From positions 1 to 20,275 of IMG/VR virus record IMGVR_UViG_3300036828_000908: DNA of 20,275 bases; one strand, 5' to 3'. This DNA is from a virus. Positions 1 through 6,355 of this stretch are shown piece after piece. The notes under the pieces are model-generated. The model was not told the origin of the DNA, searched no databases, and worked only from the letters and a program-made list of their open reading frames with translations. The position numbers and the translations under genes are program-made. Numbering within the stretch: position 1 is the stretch's first letter; each line of letters starts with the position of its first letter.

Positions 1-356
1 TTGTTGAACTCCTTGTAGGCCGGCACCTCGACGCCGTTCTCCTGCAAGATCTGCATGCCCACGGTGCGGTCCAGCTCCCACTCGGCGCTCTCCACCGTCG
101 CACCGCAGACCGCAACACCCTCGCGCCGAGCTGCGTCGGTGCTGTGCAGGTACGTGGTGTTGTCGGTCAGGAAGACGAGGTCCGCCCAGCGCATGCTGGG
201 AGCAAACTCGGTCACCCTGGGGACGAGGCCCTCGCCGATCCACTTGTTCTTGGCGTCGGGCGGGAAGAACCAGCGCACGTTGTGCCCATCGCGCTGGGCG
301 CGCATGACGAAATCGAGACCATGGGCATGCTTGCTATCGAGTACGAGCAGGTTCAT
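1..356 (-). CDS. ATP-grasp (PurD-like) ligase, N-terminal part, cut by window edge
   Basis: The first 118 residues of a protein that continues beyond the left edge. It begins MNLLVLDSKHAHGLDFVMRA, which looks like the first beta-strand and helix of a pre-ATP-grasp (Rossmann-like) domain. A second strand follows (HNVRWFFPP), then WADLVFLTDN, and then ESAEWELDRTVGMQILQENG near residues 90-110. That last stretch resembles the linker where PurD-type ligases (phosphoribosylamine-glycine ligase fold) enter the ATP-binding domain, where the family usually reads 'G-x-x-x-L-x-x-x-G-[IV]-x-x-P'. ATP-grasp enzymes join a carboxylate to an amine through an acyl-phosphate. The ATP site itself is not in the window, so substrate and activity are unknown. 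The start is the ATG at 356, with AGGA 8 nt upstream; it overlaps the end of the 907-aa gene by 23 bp, which suggests translational coupling. A degenerate ATP-grasp relative is also possible. Confidence 0.6.
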   Translation of the reverse strand, partial: MNLLVLDSKHAHGLDFVMRAQRDGHNVRWFFPPDAKNKWIGEGLVPRVTEFAPSMRWADLVFLTDNTTYLHSTDAARREGVAVCGATVESAEWELDRTVGMQILQENGVEVPAYKEFN

Positions 357-3057
357 TGTTTTGATCCTGCATCATCTTGGCTCCCAGCAAACCTGCCCCA
401 CCAAATCCCAGGAGAGGTTTCTGCTTGCGAATAAATGCGCGCAGGGTGGTCATAGGGTTTTCACCACGCATCATTGCCGTGTAAAGCACGCGATTGTTGA
501 ACATCTGCAGGAACGTCTGATCAGGCACAGTGCCGAGCCCGGTCAGCTCGCCTGCTCCGCTCCAGGCTGCTGATTGCCCTTGGGCTGGTGCTAGTTTTAG
601 TTTTTCAGCCAGATCAGAATAGAACTTTTCAACCGCACCGTACTCACTTTCACGCGGCATGCCGGCCCAGAACGGCGCTACCTTTTGTGCCTCCTCCATG
701 CTCATGCGTCCCTTTTGCACGAGGTCCTGTGGCCTGTAAACAATCATCTTGCCTTTCGGGGTTTCCTTCACTGTGCCGTAAGTACGTTGGAACTCGGATG
801 GCTTGGCACCCTCTTTTAGTTTTTCCTGTATCTGCGTTTCCAGAAAACGTGGGTCCCCGGTACGCATGGTGATGTTGCGCACGGCGTGCGTATCAGCTGC
901 AATCGGGGTCAGATTGCCCTGCAGGTTTTCTGAGAATGAAACAGGTTTAGGATTTTCAAAGACATCCCATCCGCGGAATTGCGGGGCAGCTTCCGCGCCA
1001 ACGGTCGAACCTGCCTGTTCAAGCTTGCCGATGTTTGAGCGGTGTAGCGCCTGCGCCATGTGCCCGTATGGGTAAGGCAGTTTACTGGGCAGCTCGCGCC
1101 CGTGCATTAGGTAGTAGTAGCTCGCGTTGCGAATATTAGTTGGTACATCTGAACGTGGGCTGGTGGCTGCGGTGTAGTCCATGTAACGAGCAAACTCATT
1201 TGCTCCTGCCCGCGGACCCAGTTCCTTGATGAAAGCTTGCCGGATCGGCTCGTTGAGATACCAGTCCTGGGCTCCCATGCGCATGCCGGCACGCATACTA
1301 TCCTGCACGCCTTTAACTATCTGCGGGTTCGCCAGCGCATCTTGCATACGTTCTGACACACCACGCGGGGGCTCATAGCGCGGGACCGGTGTCTGCGGAA
1401 CGTCTGAACGCAGCTGGCCAGTAGTCTCAAGCGGACCGGCGCCTTTCGGCATACCCTTGATCTCTTTCAATGCTGCACTCGATGCCTTGCTGAACTCCCT
1501 GCCAGGGACTGCCAGACCTTCCGGTGTGATCAGTGCGCCGCCGCCGACCCCGGCCTGGCCGCGGCCAGCGAACGGCATGCGCCCCATCGCCATCTGCGCC
1601 GCCTGGACCGGCGCTTTAGGATCAAACTTTTCCGGTTCGAAGAAGGCCGATCGACCCGCCTCCTTCAGCCGCTTGCTGAGATCCTCGCCGCCTTCGAGCA
1701 TCTGCTTCCAGATAAACTCCATGAACGGCACGCCCTTGGGCGTCTTGCCCAGCGGCTCCCCGTGCAGCGGCTCAGGCTGCCTGCCTAGCCCCGGTGATTG
1801 CCCGGGGAGGGGGAGTGCCTGCTGTCCCATCAGCGCAGCCTGCGGTGTCGGGGGCGGCTGCCCTGGCTGACTTGCCTGCCCCGGCGGGGGCGCCTGGGGT
1901 CCCTGGGGGAGCACAGCCTGCGCCCCGCCCAGGGAGCGACCGACGTCAGAACCCCCGTAGGCGCTCGGCACAGCGGTGCTGGGAGGTTTTTTCGCGGCCT
2001 GGGCATCCAGTATCCTAGAAGCGGCTAACATCGTCTTGCTGCCCGCCTCTGTGTCACGGGCGGCACTCCGCAGGATCTTGATGTCCTCGTTGGGTAGGTC
2101 CTTCTTGGCCTCGCGGTCCTTGAGGAGCGCCGCAGCGCCGGTAACGATCGCAGAGCGGGTAGGTGCGGCCGCCGTGCCGGCCAGCCCGCGCTCGGCTGCA
2201 CCGAGCCCGTACATCGCCGAGCCCATGGCGCGCGGCGACGTCGCCGCAGTCATCCCTGCCCCCCCGGCTGCAACAGGAAGGTTGCCAGTCAGCGCAGCAG
2301 CACCAGTCGCGGCCAACATTTTTGGGTTTGGCGCAAAGCCGCCGGCAGCTATGTCTCTGCCGGCCTGCCCATACGGCTCCATCATCCCCCGATAAGCCAG
2401 TCCCGGCGCTGCCTGGGCTCCTCGAGTCAGCTCCTCAGCAGGTGAAGGCTGGCCTCGTAAGCCGGCCTTGTACTCAGCTGCCTCGACGTCTCCGAGGCGC
2501 CCCGCTTCACCCGCCGTTCTCAGCGTCCCTTCTTCGAGCCCTGCTCCCTTGGCCGTCAGCGTGGGGATGACCGCGCGCGCGCCCCGCGCACCCAGCTCGG
2601 CGCCTTTGCGTGCGAGGGCAGATCCGCCCCTCCCCAGGGTAGCCGCATCAAGCATGGTGCCGGCAGGGTCGTCCTCGAACGTCTTCTGAAATTTCTCGAC
2701 GCTGCCGTAGCGCTCGCGCAGGGCCGGGAACCCGCCCGAGGCCTCGTCCCACAGCGACTTGGCGGTGTCAGCTGGATGCATGACGGCGTTCCACAGGCCG
2801 GTGGCGACGCCTTCCACGCTGCCGGGAAGGTTCTGGGTGGCGCGTGCAAACGATCCGCCGGCGCCGGTGGAGCCTCCGAACAGAAAGTCGTGCAGCGGCG
2901 AGCTGCCGGCATCTTTGGACGAGTAGCCGATCTTTTTGTCGAACTCCGCGCGCGGCATGTCGGAATAGAATTTGTTATAGAAGCCGCCGACAAATTTATC
3001 GTCCGGCAAATCGTTGTATTGCGGATATTGCTGGCGCAGCTCATTGAGCGAAGGCAT
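334..3057 (-). CDS. large internal virion / DNA-ejection protein (907 aa)
   Basis: Probably carried in the head or tail and ejected into the host cell. Residues 1-45 (MPSLNELRQQYPQYNDLPDD ... FYSDMPRAEFDKKIG) form a short helical motif that I associate with large ejection or internal virion proteins of podoviruses. Residues about 45-315 are Ala/Gly-rich and helical, including a weakly hydrophobic stretch around 243-312. Residues about 375-430 are a Pro/Gln-rich linker. Residues about 560-875 form a compact, well-ordered domain with motifs MDYTAATSPRSD (about 628-640), ADTHAVRN (about 722-729) and AAWSGAGELTG (about 828-838); I recognise it as recurrent in phage virion proteins but cannot name an activity. 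The C-terminus has a Gly-rich hydrophobic patch (LLGFGGAGLLGAKMM). The start codon shares one base with the stop of the 624-aa gene (TGATG). No catalytic motif was identified. Confidence 0.75.
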   Translation of the reverse strand: MPSLNELRQQYPQYNDLPDDKFVGGFYNKFYSDMPRAEFDKKIGYSSKDAGSSPLHDFLFGGSTGAGGSFARATQNLPGSVEGVATGLWNAVMHPADTAKSLWDEASGGFPALRERYGSVEKFQKTFEDDPAGTMLDAATLGRGGSALARKGAELGARGARAVIPTLTAKGAGLEEGTLRTAGEAGRLGDVEAAEYKAGLRGQPSPAEELTRGAQAAPGLAYRGMMEPYGQAGRDIAAGGFAPNPKMLAATGAAALTGNLPVAAGGAGMTAATSPRAMGSAMYGLGAAERGLAGTAAAPTRSAIVTGAAALLKDREAKKDLPNEDIKILRSAARDTEAGSKTMLAASRILDAQAAKKPPSTAVPSAYGGSDVGRSLGGAQAVLPQGPQAPPPGQASQPGQPPPTPQAALMGQQALPLPGQSPGLGRQPEPLHGEPLGKTPKGVPFMEFIWKQMLEGGEDLSKRLKEAGRSAFFEPEKFDPKAPVQAAQMAMGRMPFAGRGQAGVGGGALITPEGLAVPGREFSKASSAALKEIKGMPKGAGPLETTGQLRSDVPQTPVPRYEPPRGVSERMQDALANPQIVKGVQDSMRAGMRMGAQDWYLNEPIRQAFIKELGPRAGANEFARYMDYTAATSPRSDVPTNIRNASYYYLMHGRELPSKLPYPYGHMAQALHRSNIGKLEQAGSTVGAEAAPQFRGWDVFENPKPVSFSENLQGNLTPIAADTHAVRNITMRTGDPRFLETQIQEKLKEGAKPSEFQRTYGTVKETPKGKMIVYRPQDLVQKGRMSMEEAQKVAPFWAGMPRESEYGAVEKFYSDLAEKLKLAPAQGQSAAWSGAGELTGLGTVPDQTFLQMFNNRVLYTAMMRGENPMTTLRAFIRKQKPLLGFGGAGLLGAKMMQDQNNEPARTR

Positions 3058-4931
3058 CAGCGTATGCCGAGCGGATCATTTGCTGCAGGCGCCGCAGCTG
3101 CCGCAGGCGGCGCTGCCTCTTCCTCTTCGTCTGCCAGTGCCGGCGCGCTCTTAACGCCGTAAAATTTGGCTACCCTCTCATACTCACGGTTCATCCGATC
3201 CAATTCTTGCTTGTTGGATTTTTGTTTGATGTGTGCATCGTTGATTATCAGATTTTTGATGGCGGTGATCGCCCTTTGCGGCACCACCCCGCTGAGCATG
3301 TCCTGCATCTCTTTTTGCGTGGTGACCGGTACCCCGGCGTTGCTCATGGCGGCACCGGACATCGATTTGGCTGCCTCCGTAAGCGCAGTCTTGAGCTGAA
3401 ACTCGTATTCTAACGCACCTTCGTTGCCAAACATCTTTTTATATTTCTGGATCATCTGATCGAGCGGCAGCAGCCCGGTGACATTCACCTTCTCAGCCAG
3501 CTTGGCCAACGTGTCAAAATGCCCAACCATGGTTCGCTCGAATGCACGCGACGCCCGGTCTTGTCCCGCGAACTTGGGATAGTTGGTCGATATGTCTCTG
3601 ATCTTGGGATCAGCTCTGAACTGACTTAACGCGTTGCGCTCGTCCGCTTGCTCGCGCGCTCTCTCCCCGCGGCTCGCCGTTTCTTCCTTGTGCTGCTCAC
3701 CTTTCTGGAAATGCTCCTCACGTTGCTGGTATTGCAGCATCTGCATCATCTGGTTGAACTGCTGCTGGCTGTTCTGGTTCATCAGCTGCGAGACCTTTTT
3801 CATCGCCATGAGCTTGGCCGTGGCGCTCGCGCCCGGTGATGACTGCTCGATGCGGCGCGCCATCTGAGAAAAGTCGAGCGGACCGTAGCCGGTCTGCCGC
3901 GACTGCATGAGGTCCTGCGCAGTCAGTCTGCCGACGTCGCCCGTCGGTCCGCCGGGACCGTGTGCGCCGGCAGCACCAAGCACAGTGCTACCAGGATCAG
4001 TCTGACCCATCCTGCGCGCCCACGCCCTGTCGGGTCCTTCAGTGCCATGCTGCTCGCCCTGGTAATACGCGGTCTGCCTTCCGCCCGGGCCAAACCCCAC
4101 TGGGAGACCGGTGCGCGGGTCGATCGAGGCATTGCCGGTGCCGAAATTGGTCAGGTTGGCTGGGTTGATCGGATCGAACATGGCCGGCGTGACGCCCATC
4201 CCCGTCCCACCCTCGCGCTGTGCGCGGGCATAGGTCTCCGGCGGGTAGTAGCTGCGATCACCGATCGCGTCCTTCACCGGGGTGTTGCGCGCCGCGGCGC
4301 GGTTGAGCAGGCCCTCCTGAAACATCTGCCGCGCGCGCGGATCCTTGCCCACCTCGGCAGTGGTCAGCTTGTCCAGCTGGCTCGCGAGCCCCGGCGTAGT
4401 CTCCAGTTCCACGCGTGATCGTTCACGCGCCGCGGCGAGCGGCGCCGGTTGCACGCTCATGCGCGGCGCCTGCGCCGTGGGCTGCATCTGCTGGGGCATC
4501 ATCGGCAACGACCCGGTCATCTGCGGGCCGGGGGCGCCGCCGCCCATGGGCGCGCCTCCCATTGCCCCCTGCGGCAGACCCAAGCCAGGAGCCTGTGGCT
4601 GCACCATCCCGCCGGACATGGGCCCTCCCGGCATCATGGTCCCGCCGGGACCCATCATGGGGGAGCCGGCGGACGAGGGGAGCCCGCGCGCCAGCGCGCC
4701 AGCGCTGGGGGTCGACATCGGGCCGGCCGTCGGCGGCTGCTGTGGCTGCTGCTGGCCGCCAGGAAACGCGCCGTAGCTCCCGCCGGGGCTCACGCCATCG
4801 ACGCCGCGGAGAAGCTGCATGGCGATCTGATTGCTCTGCATGTCCTGCATCTTTTGATACAAGTCCATGCCGGTGTTGACGCCAGACATGGCACCGGAAC
4901 CGAGAGCCGAGATCGCGCCCAGCATTGACAT
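3057..4931 (-). CDS. putative ejection protein with embedded cell-wall-hydrolase-like module (624 aa)
   Basis: Residues 1-45 are helical, 46-165 are a Gly/Pro/Met/Gln-rich low-complexity segment, and residues about 180-310 form an ordered domain. In that domain LTTAEVGKDP (189-198), FQEGLLNRAAAR (204-215) and YYPPETYARAQ (228-238) resemble the SleB-like hydrolase fold: a Glu in an 'AE' motif followed by a helix carrying 'NR'. E193 would be the candidate catalytic residue; this rests on family memory, not a search. Conserved-looking TNFGTGNAS (261-269) and QGEQHGTEGPDRAWARRM (291-308) follow. Residues 375-435 are a Gln/Met/Glu-rich probable coiled coil, 445-590 are helical, and the tail is acidic then Ala-rich. 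The start is ATG 4931, with AAGAGG 7 nt upstream; an in-frame extension to 4994 would overlap the previous gene and lacks such a site. Likely role: virion protein that helps DNA cross the envelope. Confidence 0.72.
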   Translation of the reverse strand: MSMLGAISALGSGAMSGVNTGMDLYQKMQDMQSNQIAMQLLRGVDGVSPGGSYGAFPGGQQQPQQPPTAGPMSTPSAGALARGLPSSAGSPMMGPGGTMMPGGPMSGGMVQPQAPGLGLPQGAMGGAPMGGGAPGPQMTGSLPMMPQQMQPTAQAPRMSVQPAPLAAARERSRVELETTPGLASQLDKLTTAEVGKDPRARQMFQEGLLNRAAARNTPVKDAIGDRSYYPPETYARAQREGGTGMGVTPAMFDPINPANLTNFGTGNASIDPRTGLPVGFGPGGRQTAYYQGEQHGTEGPDRAWARRMGQTDPGSTVLGAAGAHGPGGPTGDVGRLTAQDLMQSRQTGYGPLDFSQMARRIEQSSPGASATAKLMAMKKVSQLMNQNSQQQFNQMMQMLQYQQREEHFQKGEQHKEETASRGERAREQADERNALSQFRADPKIRDISTNYPKFAGQDRASRAFERTMVGHFDTLAKLAEKVNVTGLLPLDQMIQKYKKMFGNEGALEYEFQLKTALTEAAKSMSGAAMSNAGVPVTTQKEMQDMLSGVVPQRAITAIKNLIINDAHIKQKSNKQELDRMNREYERVAKFYGVKSAPALADEEEEAAPPAAAAAPAANDPLGIR

Positions 4932-4944
4932 GCGGTAGCCTCTT

Positions 4945-5880
4945 TCAGAGCAGCATGGCGCCCATGGCGAGGCCGCCAAGGCCTCCCAGCACATTGCCCA
5001 CGTTGCTCATTGCCTGCTGCTGCTGGTTCCATGCCAGCTGGCTCTGCTGCAGCCCCAGCTGCGCCGCCGTCGCGGTATTCTGGAACTGTTGCTGGTTCCA
5101 GCCGACTTGGTTGGCATACGCTTGCTGCTGCTGCTGGTTGGCCTGTCCCTGCAGGGACTGCTGCTGCGGGATTGATTGCTGCCATCCGGCAATCTGCTGA
5201 CCCGGTATCTGCGCGGCGTTCATTCCGTACTGACCCACCGCATTGAGCGCGTTGAGCTGGTTCGTCCCGATCCCCTGTGAAGTCTGATAGGGGTATTGTG
5301 CGCTTTGGTAGTACAAGGGAGCGGCCTGGCCCTGCAGTTGCGAAGCAGCCTGCGAGCCGGAAATCTGCCTTTGCAGCTGCGCGTTCTGCCAGTTGATGTT
5401 GAACTGGTTGTTGGCCCAGTCGGTTGCGCTCACGCCCAAGGGTGTCTGTCCGAGCCCGGCCGCGGCAGCGTTGGCGCCGGCTTGCTGGTTTGTCAGCTGT
5501 TGCTGCTGCTGATACAGGGCGTTCTGCGGATCGAAAGCCGTGTTGTAGAGCTGGCCCCCGGCCCCGTACATGTTGAACGCGGCGTTCTGCCCCAGGTTGG
5601 CAGCGGTCCCTGCCCCTGCCTGGAACGCTGCGGCATTGGGGTCGCTGACCATGCCCTGGCCGACGCCCCACGCCTGCGGCAGCGCCTGCCCGTAGGTGTT
5701 GTATTGACCCAGGCCCTGGATGCCGCCGAGTACGTTGGCCTGCGTCGGAGCGATCTGGCTGGGGTCGTACGACAGCGTATTGGTGGGCATCCCCGGCTGC
5801 GGCGCCGTCGGATAAATCGGCGGCGCATACGGCATCGGGACGTTTCCCGCAGGCGTGCCGCCAAGGCCAAAAAAGGACAT
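4945..5880 (-). CDS. Q/A-rich internal virion (ejection) protein (311 aa)
   Basis: The product is strongly biased to Gln, Ala, Asn and Gly, with several glutamine runs (LYQQQQQL near 123, ANQQQQQAYA near 250) and spaced Trp-Asn repeats (WANNQ, INWQNAQ, VGWNQQQ, AWNQQQQ) in the second half. It begins MSFFGLGGTP and ends in a hydrophobic glycine-zipper-like segment (SNVGNVLGGLGGLAMGAMLL) that could insert in a membrane. Glutamine-rich alpha-helical proteins with a hydrophobic glycine-rich end, encoded just before much larger internal virion proteins, fit podovirus ejection proteins; no sequence family was recognised, so this is inference from composition and position. The start is well supported: AGGAGG lies 5 nt before the ATG, one of the two strongest ribosome sites in the window. 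A 13-nt gap separates it from the preceding 61-aa gene. Confidence 0.72.
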   Translation of the reverse strand: MSFFGLGGTPAGNVPMPYAPPIYPTAPQPGMPTNTLSYDPSQIAPTQANVLGGIQGLGQYNTYGQALPQAWGVGQGMVSDPNAAAFQAGAGTAANLGQNAAFNMYGAGGQLYNTAFDPQNALYQQQQQLTNQQAGANAAAAGLGQTPLGVSATDWANNQFNINWQNAQLQRQISGSQAASQLQGQAAPLYYQSAQYPYQTSQGIGTNQLNALNAVGQYGMNAAQIPGQQIAGWQQSIPQQQSLQGQANQQQQQAYANQVGWNQQQFQNTATAAQLGLQQSQLAWNQQQQAMSNVGNVLGGLGGLAMGAMLL

Positions 5881-5896
5881 GGCGTCCTCCTATTCA
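5881..5896 (-). promoter_or_regulatory. strong ribosome binding site of the 311-aa gene
   Basis: On the minus strand the leader reads AATAGGAGGACGCC followed by ATG. AGGAGG (5886-5891) is a full match to the anti-Shine-Dalgarno core with a 5-nt spacer, and it fixes the start codon at 5880. It begins inside the stop codon of the 61-aa gene. It is nearly identical to the leader of the 61-aa gene itself. Confidence 0.8.
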
Positions 5897-6079
5897 GGCG
5901 TTGCGCGGACCCGGCACCGAAACGTGCGGGACATAGTGCACGTTGGGCCGATCGCCCACGTTGACCGACTGCCCCTTGGGATGCGGCTCGACCGCCGAGG
6001 GTGACTTGCGGTGCATGCCTTTCTGGTGGATCTGCGTGTCTTGATGGCCGGCATGGCCAGACGGTGAGTGACGCTCCAT
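5894..6079 (-). CDS. His-rich basic small protein (61 aa), unknown function
   Basis: I do not recognise a named family. The protein has 8 His in 61 residues, many Pro, Ser and Gly, no hydrophobic segment and no Cys, and looks disordered and basic. Its N-terminal half (ERHSPSGHAGHQDTQIHQKG) spaces His residues 3-6 apart, which could bind divalent metal or nucleic acid, but nothing in the sequence shows this. The gene is convincing because AGGAG sits 6 nt before the ATG and overlaps the preceding stop codon, and because it fills the interval between two real genes with almost no spare DNA. Its neighbours are a secreted Cys-rich protein upstream and the ejection proteins downstream, so a minor virion component is possible. 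Confidence 0.68.
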   Translation of the reverse strand: MERHSPSGHAGHQDTQIHQKGMHRKSPSAVEPHPKGQSVNVGDRPNVHYVPHVSVPGPRNA

Positions 6080-6093
6080 GGCGATCTCCTATT
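6080..6093 (-). promoter_or_regulatory. strong ribosome binding site of the 61-aa gene
   Basis: The minus-strand leader is AATAGGAGATCGCC followed by ATG. AGGAG (6086-6090) overlaps the TAG stop of the Cys-rich gene, giving tight coupling. It matches the next gene's leader at all but two positions. Confidence 0.75.
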
Positions 6094-6355
6094 TACAGGT
6101 TACACGGTCTCTTAACACTAAAGTAGGCGTCGTGCTGGTGCCTGCAGGGCAATAAGCCGGCCGCGGAGAGATCGTACAATCTTGCTGGTAGATCACCCGA
6201 GCGTGCGAGCATCCGCTTGCGTCGATGCAGGTTTGTAGCTTGGTGCAGCTCCTGTGTCCTGCCGGACAGGTGATAACCGGCGGCGTGGTGCAAGCCCCTT
6301 GCGCCACAGCCGGACTGATCGGATTGATCAACAAAAAGAAGAAAAGCATCATCAT
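6089..6355 (-). CDS. small secreted cysteine-rich protein (88 aa)
   Basis: An N-terminal signal peptide is plain: MMMLFFFLLI, a short turn with Asn and Pro, then PAVAQ followed by GACTT, with an SPase I-type A-x-A-like site near residue 18-19. The mature part is about 69 residues with eight cysteines (22, 30, 37, 43, 49, 60, 69, 87), an even number compatible with four disulfides, and includes CPAGHRSC and YCPAG. It should therefore leave the cytoplasm and fold in the oxidising periplasm. I do not recognise the family. The start chosen is the first of three ATGs, at 6355, because it overlaps the stop of the preceding spike-like gene as ATGA; the ORF could extend to 6490 but that part would lie inside the upstream gene. 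Possible roles are a tail accessory, a periplasmic exclusion factor or a lysis accessory; none can be chosen from sequence. Confidence 0.7.
   Translation of the reverse strand: MMMLFFFLLINPISPAVAQGACTTPPVITCPAGHRSCTKLQTCIDASGCSHARVIYQQDCTISPRPAYCPAGTSTTPTLVLRDRVTCK

Noticed and set aside
2556-3044. Minus-strand 162-aa ORF inside the 907-aa gene
   Set aside because: It is an alternative frame of an Ala/Gly-rich region; Cys/Arg/Ser/Pro-rich output with no family signal and no ribosome site.
4790-5671. Minus-strand 293-aa ORF overlapping the 311-aa and 624-aa genes
   Set aside because: It lies out of frame with both well-started genes, and its Arg/Ala/Gly-rich product is a frame-shadow of Gln/Gly-rich coding DNA.
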